Program-made: the position numbers and the translations under genes
Assembly: GCF_014302995.1 (NCBI RefSeq)
Contig: NZ_CP060295.1
Location: forward strand, 3,959,501-4,023,500
Direction of reading: 5' to 3'
DNA length: 64,000 nt
Source: Variovorax sp. PAMC26660
GTDB lineage: Bacteria; Pseudomonadota; Gammaproteobacteria; Burkholderiales; Burkholderiaceae_C
Part shown: positions 16,346 through 24,722 of the stretch, piece after piece
Layout: each line of letters begins with the position of its first letter
Position numbering within the stretch: position 1 is the first letter of the stretch
Notes under the pieces: model-generated
Told to the model about the DNA's origin: nothing
The model's database searches: none
Seen by the model: only the letters and a program-made list of their open reading frames with translations

Positions 16346-18011
16346 CGGCTGCTGCTGCTGCTGCTGCTGCTGCTGTGGCGTTGCCTGCGTTCGGCGGCGA
16401 CACCTCCACCGCATCGTCCACGCTCCACGGCGCATACACCTCTGCCTTCAGGTCGGGCGAATCGACCTTGGCGAGCAGGTCGCGCACGTTGTCCTTCACG
16501 CGTGCCAGCGACAGGCGCGCGCCGCGCACGCGCACGTAGGCGGCAAAGTCGCACATCGCCTCGATGCTGGTGGCGTCCAGGTCCGGCGATTCCTCCAGGC
16601 TCAGCACCATGCGCTGCAGCGCCGGCGTGGCATCGACGCGGGCGCGGATCGACGCGAACACCGCATCCGCATTGCCGAAGAACAGTGGCACCTCGGGCCG
16701 CGCGATGAGCACGCCGGGCGGCACCACGGCCTCGGGGTGGCGGCCAGTGTCGACATAGTCGTGGCTCTGGCCTAGCCGGCCGAGCCAGCTCACGGTGGTG
16801 CGCGAGAAGCCGCGCAGCAGCATCAACAGGCTCACGCCGATGGCGGCCAGCAGACCGTCGAGCACGCCCAGCAGCAGCACCGCCGCGACGGCGACCAATG
16901 CCACCAGCCGGTCGCGCCGCCAATGGAAGTACGGCCGCAGCGACGAAGGGTTCAGCGAATGGCTCACCGCGTTGATGACGATGGCGGCGAGCAGCGGCTC
17001 CGGCGTGTGCGCGATCCACGGCAGCAGCGTGAGCACGGCCACCAGCACCACCAGTCCCGCCACGATGCCCGCCGCGCGGCTCTGCGCGCCGGCCGATTCG
17101 TTGGCCGAGGTGGCCGAGTAGCCCGCGCCCACCGGCATGCCCTGGAACAGCGCGGACAGCAGGTTCGCGCCGCCCAGCGCGAGCAGGTCGCGGTTGGCCG
17201 ACACGTTGTCGCCGTGGCGCATCGCGAAGGTGCGGATCGAACCATAGGACTCGGCATAGAGGATCAGCGCCATCGCAAAGGCCAGCTCGCCCAGCCCCAG
17301 CCATTGCGTGCGGTCCAGCGAAGGCACGCCCGGGTGCGAGAAGTCGAGCGAGATCGGCCCGACCGCCGCCACGCCCCAGGCATGGCACAGCCCGCTCACG
17401 TCGAGTGCGATGCCGCACACGATCACCAGCAGCGCCGCTGGCACCGCGCGCCAGCGTGCCAGCCCGCGCAGCAGCACCAGCGCGGCCAGCGCCATCGCTG
17501 CGCCGGCCAGGTTCCAGTGCCGCCACTCGGACACGAGGCCCGCGATGAGCCGGAAGAAGTCGCTGTGCGCTGGCTGCACCGCCAGCACCTTCGGCAACTG
17601 CTTGATCACGATGGTCAGCGCCAGCCCGAGCGCGAAGCCGCGCAGCACCGGCTTGGCGATCAAGCTCGACACCGCGCCGAGCTTGGCGATGCCCGCAATC
17701 ACGAAGAAGACACCGGCCAGCAGCACGATGCCCGCGCCCAGCGCCAGGCGCGTGGGGGTATCGACGCCGGGAATCGAGGTGGTGGCCGCGAACAGCACCG
17801 CAGCCGACGACGAGGTGGCCGAGACGATCGCAAAGCGGCTGCTGCCGAAGATGCCGTAGACCAGAAGGCCCGCGAAGAGCGCGATCACACCTGCCTGCGG
17901 CGGCAGCCCCGCGATGCCCGAATAGGCCACCGCTTCGGGCAGCAGCAGGCCCGCGATGGACACGCCCGCCACCAGGTCGGCGATGCTGGGCCGGCGTGGG
18001 GTGGCGTTCAC
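16320..18011 (-). CDS. SulP family inorganic anion transporter with STAS domain
   Basis: 563 residues from a GTG at 18011 that overlaps the stop of the ParB-like gene (GTGA). The open frame beyond it lacks membrane character. Residues about 8-400 hold the SulP transport core (SIAGLLLPEAVAYSGIAGLPPQ at the start, VGAGYSATSANESAGAQSRAAG in the middle), and about 430-535 the STAS domain (LSLEESPDLDATSIEAMCDF). The C-terminus runs into about ten consecutive alanines encoded by a (GCA)n tract. Anion unknown: sulfate, bicarbonate and dicarboxylates are all known for the family. Confidence 0.87.
   Translation of the reverse strand: MNATPRRPSIADLVAGVSIAGLLLPEAVAYSGIAGLPPQAGVIALFAGLLVYGIFGSSRFAIVSATSSSAAVLFAATTSIPGVDTPTRLALGAGIVLLAGVFFVIAGIAKLGAVSSLIAKPVLRGFALGLALTIVIKQLPKVLAVQPAHSDFFRLIAGLVSEWRHWNLAGAAMALAALVLLRGLARWRAVPAALLVIVCGIALDVSGLCHAWGVAAVGPISLDFSHPGVPSLDRTQWLGLGELAFAMALILYAESYGSIRTFAMRHGDNVSANRDLLALGGANLLSALFQGMPVGAGYSATSANESAGAQSRAAGIVAGLVVLVAVLTLLPWIAHTPEPLLAAIVINAVSHSLNPSSLRPYFHWRRDRLVALVAVAAVLLLGVLDGLLAAIGVSLLMLLRGFSRTTVSWLGRLGQSHDYVDTGRHPEAVVPPGVLIARPEVPLFFGNADAVFASIRARVDATPALQRMVLSLEESPDLDATSIEAMCDFAAYVRVRGARLSLARVKDNVRDLLAKVDSPDLKAEVYAPWSVDDAVEVSPPNAGNATAAAAAAAAAVSAAPPAA
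16348..16374. repeat. (GCT/AGC)9 trinucleotide repeat in the SulP C-terminus
   Basis: Nine uninterrupted GCT triplets on the plus strand, read as GCA alanine codons by the SulP gene. It lies three bases past the stop of the AraC gene and within the last 20 codons of SulP. Length changes by slippage would alter only the alanine tail in frame. Confidence 0.9.
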
Positions 18012-18688
18012 GGTGCGGACTTGTGGTGGTCGTCGGCCGGGGCCATCACCGCAACGGGCGTGGCGCTGATCACGCCGGTCCAGCCCGGCAGGTAGCGTGC
18101 GGCGGCGGCGCGCGCGAGCGCCACGGCCTTGTCGATGGTGGCCTGCGGCAATGGCTCGGTGGCCGAAGGCTGGAGCTTCTTCACGGGCAACAGCGGGCGG
18201 AAATGATCGGCCCACAGAAACTCCGCATACGGCGCCGCATCTTTCGCATAGCCGCCGGCCTTGCGCACGAAGCCGGCCAGCGCGCGGTACGGGTCGTCGC
18301 GCATCTTCGCCACGCTGGCGGGGATCGCGCTGAACTCGCGCCGCTTGCCCTTCTCATCGAACGGATGTGCCCAACGGTGGAACTCCATGAGCCGCCAGAA
18401 CTGCTCGCCCTTGACCTCGGAAAGATCGTCGAGCTGCATCACCCACACCTTGTCGACCGACTCTTCATGCAGCGCACGCCCGAGGTGATGGTGGTCGACG
18501 ATGTAGTAGCGCCCACCCGGCCCACGCACGGCCGGAAACCAGTGCGCGGCCAGCGTGCGCTCGCGCTCCTTGCGCTTGAGCTGGCTCCACTGCGTGCGCT
18601 TGGTCGCTACCTCCGCACCGCCGACGGTGATCTGGGTCGGGTGGAGTTCGTCGAGGGCGACGGAGATCAGGTTCGGTTTGGCGGTCAT
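18008..18688 (-). CDS. ParB-like nuclease family protein
   Basis: 226 residues from the ATG at 18688 (MTAKPNLISVALDELHPTQI), with an AAGAGG ribosome site upstream; earlier in-frame codons read as low-complexity sequence. The blocks of the putative ParB-like nuclease family are clear: ELHPTQITVG at the start, YYIVDHHHLGRAL (about 63-75), DDPYRALAGFVRKAGGY (about 150) and FLWADHFRPL. No signal peptide. The stop overlaps the SulP GTG, so the two are translationally coupled. Biochemical role unknown; the His-rich loop could bind metal. Confidence 0.8.
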   Translation of the reverse strand: MTAKPNLISVALDELHPTQITVGGAEVATKRTQWSQLKRKERERTLAAHWFPAVRGPGGRYYIVDHHHLGRALHEESVDKVWVMQLDDLSEVKGEQFWRLMEFHRWAHPFDEKGKRREFSAIPASVAKMRDDPYRALAGFVRKAGGYAKDAAPYAEFLWADHFRPLLPVKKLQPSATEPLPQATIDKAVALARAAAARYLPGWTGVISATPVAVMAPADDHHKSAP

Positions 18689-18790
18689 GGCAAGGCCTCT
18701 TGTTGTGGTTGTGGGAACCGGTGGCAGCGCGTCGGCAGCCATCATCGCCATCGACAAGCTGCGCCACAAGTGGCCCGCACGCTAGCAGCC

Positions 18791-19705
18791 TCAGGCGGAC
18801 CGGAACCTGACGGCATGCGCGACGTGCGCGGCTCCCGCGGGCTGGAAGCCATTGACGCCCGTGGCGTCGTAGCGCGCCAGGGCCTGGTGGCCGTCCATGT
18901 CCTCTTTCAGCGCGAAGCCCGTCTCCAGAAGCAGCGTCTTCAGGCCCGCCGGATCGAAGCCCGAGAGGAAAGCCTCGCCGACCGCCGATACCTCGCTCTG
19001 CAGCTTGCGGAACGGTTCGGCGTTCAGGTGGCCGGGGCGCAGGGCCGCTTCGTCGATGTAGGTGAAGACCAGTTCGCTGCTTTCCGGGGCGCAAGAGGCA
19101 ATCGCATGCAGCGCGGCAAGGTTGGACTGACGCGTGAGGTACACGGTGACGCCGAGCCACGAGAAGAAGCTCGGTTGCGTCGACTGGAAAGGCGATCGCG
19201 CGAGGGCGGTGCCGAGGTCTTCGACCGACAGGTCCGCCTCGATGAAATGCACCGAGGCCGATTCGGCAATGCCGCAGTCCCGCAGGCGCTGGCGCTTCAG
19301 TTGCTGTGTGGCCGGGTGATCGACTTCGTAGATGGTCAGGCCTTCGGCCCACGCGGGGCGGCGGCAGACGAAGCTGTCGAAGCCCGCACCGACGATCACG
19401 TACTGGCCGATGCCCCGGGCCACGGCGTTCCTCAGTGCGTCTTCGGTGTAGCGCGAGCGCAGGATGACATCGGGATACGCGGCGTTGGCGTGCAGTGCCG
19501 CATCGAGCATCTGGTCGGGCGTTGCGACGGTATCCGAAGCATCGCGCTGGGCCAGCGCCCGCTCGCGAAAGGCCGCGCGCGCGGCCTCCGGAACAAGGCG
19601 GTCGCCCCACGGATCGTCCAGCAGCGGGGCCGGGTCGCTGCGCGAATGAAGGGCCCGCATGAGCGAGGTGGCGAGGGCGGTGCGGCTGGCATGCGATGGG
19701 TTCAC
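18791..19705 (-). CDS. SAM-dependent methyltransferase, leucine carboxyl methyltransferase-like
   Basis: 304 residues from a GTG at 19705. The frame stays open to an ATG at 19792, but that would leave 3 bp to the divergent LysR gene and covers the shared promoter. The family features are RSRYTEDALRNAVARGIGQYVIVGAGFDSF (the SAM-binding loop, about 82-112), YEVDHPATQQLKRQRL (about 127) and the YL acceptor segment SWLGVTVYLT. Relatives include PPM1-like and secondary-metabolite O-methyltransferases. Substrate unknown. The start is the least certain part. Confidence 0.8.
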   Translation of the reverse strand: MNPSHASRTALATSLMRALHSRSDPAPLLDDPWGDRLVPEAARAAFRERALAQRDASDTVATPDQMLDAALHANAAYPDVILRSRYTEDALRNAVARGIGQYVIVGAGFDSFVCRRPAWAEGLTIYEVDHPATQQLKRQRLRDCGIAESASVHFIEADLSVEDLGTALARSPFQSTQPSFFSWLGVTVYLTRQSNLAALHAIASCAPESSELVFTYIDEAALRPGHLNAEPFRKLQSEVSAVGEAFLSGFDPAGLKTLLLETGFALKEDMDGHQALARYDATGVNGFQPAGAAHVAHAVRFRSA

Positions 19706-19767
19706 TGAAGAGGCTCCGGCGTTGAGAGGGCGCGAAGTGTCGGGCCGCGCGATGGATATGTACAGTG

Positions 19768-19784
19768 CATTGTTCAAAGCAATG
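19768..19784. promoter_or_regulatory. Candidate LysR box in the methyltransferase/LysR divergent region
   Basis: CATTG (19768-19772) and CAATG (19780-19784) form a perfect dyad around TTCAAAG. The core ATTG-N7-CAAT contains a symmetric T-N11-A, the classic LysR recognition form. It is 11 bp before the ATG at 19796, so binding would also repress the regulator gene. Confidence 0.55.
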
Positions 19785-19795
19785 ACCTGCACGAG

Positions 19796-20782
19796 ATGAA
19801 TTCCATGGACCTGAACCTACTGACAGCACTCGACGCATTGCTGAGCACCGCCAGCGTAAGCGCCGCCGCCGAGCGCATGCACCTGAGCGCGCCGGCCATG
19901 AGCCACACGCTGGCTCGCATCCGCGAGGCGCTGGGCGACCCGATCCTCGTGCGTGCCGGCCGCAAGCTGGTGCCGACGCCGCGCGCGGTGGCCCTGCGCG
20001 AGCCCGTGCGTCGCTTGATCGCCGATGCCCGCCTGCTGATGCAGCCCGACGGCGGCGTACCGCTGGCGCGCGTAGCGCGCGAGTTCACGGTGCGCGCGCC
20101 CGAAGGCATGGGCATCGTCTACGGGGCGACCTTGCTGGCCGCGTTGCGGCGCGATATTCCACTGGCACGCCTGCGCTTCATTCCCGAAAGCGACAGCGAT
20201 GCGATGGCTCTGCGAGAAGGCCGCATCGACCTCGATGTGGGAGCGCTGTTCGACAAAAGTCCGGAGATCCAGACCGCGCTGCTGTACGAGCAGCGCATCG
20301 TCGGCGTGGTCGGGGCAGGGCATGAGTTGCTGAAGGCGCGCATCACGCCCAAGCGCCTGGCGGCCCAGCAGCATGTGGCGGTCACCCGGCGCGCCAAGTC
20401 CGTCGAACCCATCGACAGCCTTCTCGCGGAACAAGGCTGCGTACGGCAGATCGCGTTGACTGTGCCCAGTGCCTACGGCGCATTGATGGCAGCCGCGCGC
20501 TCGTCGCTGGTGGCCTGCGTACCCGAACCCCTGGCGCGCACCATCGCGGCGAGCCTGGGCCTGGAAATATTCAAGTTGCCGGTGGCCGTTCCCCTCGAAC
20601 AGGTGCTGCAGGCCTGGCATCCGCGCGATGACGTGGACCCGGCGCATCGCTGTCTTCGCGACTGTGTCGCGGCCGTGTCCAAGGACGCGCGCTTCGGTCC
20701 GCTCAAGGGCCGCGATACGCAGGGCCCGATGCGCGGTCGTGCAATTGCGGCGCATCGCGCGCTTGTTGCGCAGGCGTCATGA
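19796..20782 (+). CDS. LysR family transcriptional regulator
   Basis: 328 residues from 19796; an ATG three codons later (19805) is equally possible because the family usually begins MDLNLLTALDALL. The winged helix-turn-helix is at about 5-63 (SVSAAAERMHLSAPAMSHTLARIREALGDPILVR), of the NodD/SyrM-like subgroup. The effector domain follows. It is divergent from the methyltransferase gene, with a LysR box between them, so it most likely regulates that gene. Confidence 0.88.
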   Translation: MNSMDLNLLTALDALLSTASVSAAAERMHLSAPAMSHTLARIREALGDPILVRAGRKLVPTPRAVALREPVRRLIADARLLMQPDGGVPLARVAREFTVRAPEGMGIVYGATLLAALRRDIPLARLRFIPESDSDAMALREGRIDLDVGALFDKSPEIQTALLYEQRIVGVVGAGHELLKARITPKRLAAQQHVAVTRRAKSVEPIDSLLAEQGCVRQIALTVPSAYGALMAAARSSLVACVPEPLARTIAASLGLEIFKLPVAVPLEQVLQAWHPRDDVDPAHRCLRDCVAAVSKDARFGPLKGRDTQGPMRGRAIAAHRALVAQAS

Positions 20783-20821
20783 ATGCTTAAGCAGCGGTTG
20801 TGCCGAGGTAAGCGCAAAAAT

Positions 20822-20837
20822 TAATTCTTCCTAATTA
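20822..20837. promoter_or_regulatory. AT-rich inverted repeat upstream of the 20988 gene
   Basis: TAATT (20822-20826) and AATTA (20833-20837) form a dyad in an unusually AT-rich stretch of the 205-bp gap between the LysR gene and the membrane protein gene. The region probably holds the promoter of the downstream pair; no convincing -35/-10 was found. Nothing else is seen in the gap. Confidence 0.3.
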
Positions 20838-20987
20838 GTTGCTTCTTCAATACACGTTTTTCATTCGCAAAAAGAGGCATCGGACGACACCTCGGGCCTC
20901 ACGCGCGACGCATCGCGCTGGTATGGTTGCGCGCACAGTTTTTTGTTCACGCCACCACGCCCGTTGTCGACGCATTGGGCCATTCAC

Positions 20988-21713
20988 ATGCCCATTCGTC
21001 ACGCCCGAATCTTTCCGCGCTACGCGTTCTACTGTGTGCTGGCCGGCCTTGCCGCGATCTATGTCTTCTGCGCCATGATGCTGGTGCCGGCGAAGATCTA
21101 CATCCTTCCTTATCTGATCACCGCGGACTTCGTTCGCTACAAGGGCGCCTTCTTCGTGCTGGTGTTGGCGATCCCCGCCGCGATCTACCTGATCTTCTGG
21201 AAGGGCAGCGACTTCCTCGCTTGGTGGCGCACGCCGAAGGTGCTGACGGTCGGCGCGCACGGCATGCAACTGGGTGCCGACACCATCGCCTTCGCGGACG
21301 TGGCCCGCCTGCGTCATCGCCACAACCGCAACCATGTGCTGATCACCACGCGCAACGGCAAGACGCTGCGGCTGCGGCTGGACCTGTGGGACAACGCACC
21401 CGCGCTGGTCGCCGAAGTGGAAGAGGCCATCAGCGAGGTGCTGCGGCACGACGTCGACCGCCGCGTGCATGCCGGGGACACCGTGGCCTTCGGCGCGCTC
21501 GGCCTGAACGCCGAGGGCCTGGTGCACAAGGGCCAGCTCATTGCATGGTCGAGCATCGACACCATCCGCACGCAGTCCGATGAAGAGGGCATGGACGTGG
21601 ACGAGCACCTCGTGATCGTCGCCAACGGCAAGGCCCGCAAGATCGATCGCTCGAAGATCGACAACGAGCCCGTGCTGATGGCTTGCCTCATGCAGCATCT
21701 TCCCGCTGCCTGA
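20988..21713 (+). CDS. Two-helix membrane protein with PH-like cytoplasmic domain, unknown function
   Basis: 241 residues from the ATG at 20988 (MPIRHARIFPRYAFY); an ATG at 20943 only adds a Pro/Thr-rich leader. Two membrane helices (about 15-35 and 50-70) are followed by a beta-rich soluble region (HGMQLGADTIAFADVARLRHRHNR, VLITTRNGKTLRLRL). It then repeats a similar pattern (LGLNAEGLVHKGQLIAWSSIDTIR), typical of PH-like domains found after paired helices. The next gene (21772) has the same architecture in one copy. Family not recognised. Confidence 0.65.
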   Translation: MPIRHARIFPRYAFYCVLAGLAAIYVFCAMMLVPAKIYILPYLITADFVRYKGAFFVLVLAIPAAIYLIFWKGSDFLAWWRTPKVLTVGAHGMQLGADTIAFADVARLRHRHNRNHVLITTRNGKTLRLRLDLWDNAPALVAEVEEAISEVLRHDVDRRVHAGDTVAFGALGLNAEGLVHKGQLIAWSSIDTIRTQSDEEGMDVDEHLVIVANGKARKIDRSKIDNEPVLMACLMQHLPAA

Positions 21714-21771
21714 GCTCTTCTTTTTTTCTCCGTCCTTCAACCACTCCAACACACAAAAGCGAATCAGGAAA

Positions 21772-22245
21772 ATGGAAATCTACAGCTCCACCAGCCAGCA
21801 GGAAAAGACCCGCCAGGACCGTCCGGTCTTCTACTCCCGTTCGCGCCTGATCGCCGGTGCCATCCTCTGGGTGGTGGTGGCGTGCGTGCTGGCCGTTCTC
21901 TGCATTCGCGCGCAGGACAAGAACATCGGCATCCTCATTGCGGCGGCGTTCGGTCTGCTTGCGGCATGGCTGGCCTTCAAGTGCATCCGGCAACTGGGCA
22001 ACATTGCGACGCCCGCGTTCGTCGTGGGCCACCAGGGCCTGACTTTCGAGAACGGCCTGCTGATTCCATGGCAGAACATCGTCGAGAACATCTGGGTCAA
22101 CCAGAGCTACATGGGCATTCCCATCGGCAAGCAGATCCAGATCAAGACCGACCTGCCCAAGCCGAAGGCGCGTGTGCTGCGCCGCGCGACCGCGCTGCAG
22201 ATTTCGGGCGACGAATACCTCGCGCTGTGCGACGCCTATCGTTGA
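21772..22245 (+). CDS. Small two-helix membrane protein with PH-like domain, unknown function
   Basis: 157 residues, start at an ATG with AGGAAA just upstream. Two membrane helices (about 26-46 and 51-70) precede HQGLTFENGLLIPWQNIVENIWVNQS and KQIQIKTDLPKPKARVLRRA, a strand pattern like that of the preceding gene. It lies 58 bp downstream on the same strand, so both probably come from one transcript and may be diverged duplicates. Confidence 0.65.
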   Translation: MEIYSSTSQQEKTRQDRPVFYSRSRLIAGAILWVVVACVLAVLCIRAQDKNIGILIAAAFGLLAAWLAFKCIRQLGNIATPAFVVGHQGLTFENGLLIPWQNIVENIWVNQSYMGIPIGKQIQIKTDLPKPKARVLRRATALQISGDEYLALCDAYR

Positions 22246-22340
22246 TTCGCAGAGGCCGAAAACCCCTTGGCACCAGGGCGTCAAAACGGGGTTCGATAGA
22301 CTGCGGGGGTGAAATCCTCTTCAGAGCCTCCCAGTAGGTC

Positions 22341-22360
22341 GCTGGCCTGCGCCAGCTTTT
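22341..22360 (+). terminator. Hairpin with T-run, possible terminator or leader attenuator
   Basis: GCTGGC-CTGC-GCCAGC (22341-22356) followed directly by TTTT. It is 95 bp after the stop at 22245 and 118 bp before the TerC-type start at 22475. It may end the membrane-protein transcript or be the first of three stems in the leader of the next gene. Confidence 0.5.
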
Positions 22361-22368
22361 GCCTGCAC

Positions 22369-22446
22369 CGCTGCGTTGCCAACAACGCCTTCGCAGCGAA
22401 TTTCCTCCCCGCCTTTTTCCTGTCGCCCGACATGGCTCGCGCCATG
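22369..22446 (+). promoter_or_regulatory. Two further stem-loops in the leader of the TerC-type gene
   Basis: Stem 1 is GCGTTG-CCAA-CAACGC (22373-22388), extended outwards by CGCT/AGCG across a small bulge (22369-22398). Stem 2 is CATGGC-TCGC-GCCATG (22431-22446). Both lie in the 229-bp untranslated stretch before 22475. The conserved GGGGAGUAG of the yybP-ykoY manganese riboswitch is not visible. Regulatory role is inferred. Confidence 0.4.
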
Positions 22447-22474
22447 CCGGGCCGCACCTGCTTGCGCGCTTTCC

Positions 22475-24037
22475 ATGATTGAACTCCTCTCCGACCCCGC
22501 CGCCTGGATCGGTCTCCTGACGCTGGTCGTCCTGGAGATCGTGCTGGGCATCGACAACCTGATCTTCATTGCGATCCTCGCGGAGAAGCTGCCACCGCAC
22601 CAGCGCGACAGGGCGCGGCTCATCGGCCTGAGCCTGGCGCTGTTCATGCGACTGGCGTTGCTGTCGATCGTTTCGTGGCTGGTCACGCTGACCACGCCGC
22701 TGTTCAGCGTGTTCGGCCAGGGCTTCTCGGGCCGAGACCTGATCCTGCTGCTGGGGGGATTCTTCCTGTTGTTCAAGGCAACGTCCGAGTTGCATGAGCG
22801 GCTGGAGGGCGTGACGCACACGGCCAGCGGCTCCACGGTCTATGCGGGCTTCGCGCTGGTGGTCACGCAGATCGTGGTGCTCGACGCCGTGTTCTCGCTC
22901 GACGCGGTGATCACCGCCGTGGGCATGGTGGAGCACCTGCCGGTGATGATGGCGGCCGTCGTCATTTCCATCGGCATCATGCTGTGGGCATCGAAGCCGC
23001 TCACGCGCTTCGTCAACGCGCACCCGACCGTGGTGGTGCTGTGCCTGAGCTTCCTGCTGATGATCGGCCTGAGCCTGGTGGCCGAGGGCCTGGGCTTCCA
23101 CATCCCCAAGGGCTACCTGTATGGCGCCATCGGCTTCTCCGTGATGATCGAGACGCTGAACCAGTGGGCCAAGCGCAATGCGTTGCGGCACGAGGCGCGC
23201 CGGCCCCTGCGCGACCGCACGGCCGAATCCATCATCCGGCTGCTGGGTGGCCGTGCGCCCGGCGAGCCGGTGCCGGCGGGCGGCGTATCCGGTGCGGCAT
23301 CGGCGGCGCAGCCTGCCTTTGCCGTCGAAGAGCGCAACATGGTCAGCGGCGTGCTGTCGCTGGCCGATCGCAATGTGCGCTCGGTGATGACGCCGCGCGC
23401 CGACATCTCGTGGGTCGACCTGAACGACGACCCCGACGCGGTGCGCGAGCAGCTGCTCGACACGCCGCATGGCATCTTCCCCGTGTGCCGTGGCTCGCTC
23501 GACGACGTGGTCGGCGTGGCGCGCGCAAAGGACCTGCTGGGCCACCTGCTGCGCGACGGAAAGATCGACGAGCGCGGCGGCCTGCGCGCGCCGATCTACG
23601 TGCCCGAATCCACCACCGTGATCCGCCTCATCGACACGCTGCGCGGTGCGCGCGGACAGCTCGCACTGGTCAACGACGAGCACGGCATGCTGACCGGCGT
23701 GGTCACGCCCATCGACGTGCTGGAAGCGATCGCCGGCGAGTTCCCCGATGAAGACGAGACGCTGGAGATCCTGCAGACCGCCCCCGACGCATGGACCGTG
23801 TCCGGCAGTGCCGATCTGCACCTGCTGGAGCAGGCGCTGCAGACCCATGGCCTCGTGAGCGAGGACGACAGCTACACCTCGGTCGCGGGCTTTCTGCTGG
23901 CCCGCTTCGACGGGCTGCCGCCGGTCAAGGCGACCTGGGTGCACGACGGGTACGAGTTCGTCGTGACCGACGTGGACGCGCAGCGCATCAGGACGGTGGC
24001 CGTTCGGCGGCTGCCAATGCCGGAAGCCGGGGCCTGA
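22475..24037 (+). CDS. TerC family membrane protein with CBS pair and CorC/HlyC domain
   Basis: 520 residues from the ATG at 22475 ([18 protein letters not shown]); the frame is open to 22376 but the added part is not membrane-like. Residues 1-235 form the seven-helix TerC domain with its two acidic motifs, [11 protein letters not shown] (about 18) and [11 protein letters not shown] (about 136). Residues about 300-425 hold two CBS domains ([29 protein letters not shown]), and about 435-515 a CorC/HlyC C-terminal domain. This is the YegH/YoaE architecture, linked to metal ion (often manganese) export and tellurium-type stress. No clear ribosome site. Confidence 0.85.
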   Translation: MIELLSDPAAWIGLLTLVVLEIVLGIDNLIFIAILAEKLPPHQRDRARLIGLSLALFMRLALLSIVSWLVTLTTPLFSVFGQGFSGRDLILLLGGFFLLFKATSELHERLEGVTHTASGSTVYAGFALVVTQIVVLDAVFSLDAVITAVGMVEHLPVMMAAVVISIGIMLWASKPLTRFVNAHPTVVVLCLSFLLMIGLSLVAEGLGFHIPKGYLYGAIGFSVMIETLNQWAKRNALRHEARRPLRDRTAESIIRLLGGRAPGEPVPAGGVSGAASAAQPAFAVEERNMVSGVLSLADRNVRSVMTPRADISWVDLNDDPDAVREQLLDTPHGIFPVCRGSLDDVVGVARAKDLLGHLLRDGKIDERGGLRAPIYVPESTTVIRLIDTLRGARGQLALVNDEHGMLTGVVTPIDVLEAIAGEFPDEDETLEILQTAPDAWTVSGSADLHLLEQALQTHGLVSEDDSYTSVAGFLLARFDGLPPVKATWVHDGYEFVVTDVDAQRIRTVAVRRLPMPEAGA

Positions 24038-24099
24038 CGCGGCCAAGCCGATTTGGTAGGCTGGCGCGCTTCCATCCCAGCAACTTTCATCCCACGCGC

Positions 24100-24708
24100 A
24101 TGAATGCCTCCCACCGCCGGCCGGTTCCGTTGAACAAGGCCTACCGCTTGCTGAACCACGGCCCCACCGTGCTCGTGAGTGCCGCGCACGGCGGCCAGCG
24201 CAACATCATGGCCGCGGCCTGGGCCATGCCGCTGGACTTCGATCCGCCCAAGGTGGCCGTGGTGCTCGACAAAAGCACCTGGACGCGCGTGCTGCTCGAA
24301 GGCGCAGGCAGCTTCGCGCTGCAGGTGCCGACGCGCGCGCAGCTCGACCTGACCGAAGCACTGGGCAACAGCTCGGGCCGCGAGATCGTCGAGCGCGCGG
24401 GGCATGACAAGTTCGCGGCCTACGGCCTGCAGACCTTCGCGGGTGTGGCGACCGATGCGCCGCTGCTCGAAGACTGCGTGGCCTGGCTCGAATGCCGGCT
24501 GCTGCCCGAGCCACCGATCCAGCAGCGCTACGACCTGTTCCTCGGCGAAGTGATCGCGGCGCAGGCCGATGCCCGCGTGTTCGCCGATGGGCGCTGGAAT
24601 TTCACCGGCCATGACGAACTGCGCACGCTGCACCATGTGGCGGGCGGGCACTTCATCGTCGACGGCGAGGCGGTCGATGCGCGGCCGCTGCCGCCTGTGG
24701 GCGGCTAG
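24100..24708 (+). CDS. Flavin reductase family protein
   Basis: 202 residues from the ATG at 24100 (MNASHRRPVPLNKAYRLL). The flavin reductase-like FMN-binding domain fills most of it: HGGQRNIMAAAWAMPLDFDPPKVAVVLDKSTWTRVLLEGAGSFALQVP (about 29-78) matches the family's GxxNxMT..W and S.TxxLI segments. It lies 62 bp after the TerC-type gene on the same strand. Whether it supplies reduced flavin to a monooxygenase is not shown by its neighbours. Confidence 0.82.
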   Translation: MNASHRRPVPLNKAYRLLNHGPTVLVSAAHGGQRNIMAAAWAMPLDFDPPKVAVVLDKSTWTRVLLEGAGSFALQVPTRAQLDLTEALGNSSGREIVERAGHDKFAAYGLQTFAGVATDAPLLEDCVAWLECRLLPEPPIQQRYDLFLGEVIAAQADARVFADGRWNFTGHDELRTLHHVAGGHFIVDGEAVDARPLPPVGG

Positions 24709-24722
24709 AGAGGGCGAAAAAG

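Noticed and set aside
19706..19792. N-terminal extension of the methyltransferase to the ATG at 19792
   Set aside because: It would cover the LysR box and leave 3 bp to the divergent gene; the GTG at 19705 fits the family start better.
22246..22474. yybP-ykoY manganese riboswitch upstream of the TerC-type gene
   Set aside because: The position and gene type fit, but the conserved GGGGAGUAG-type segment was not found, so only uncharacterised stems are reported.
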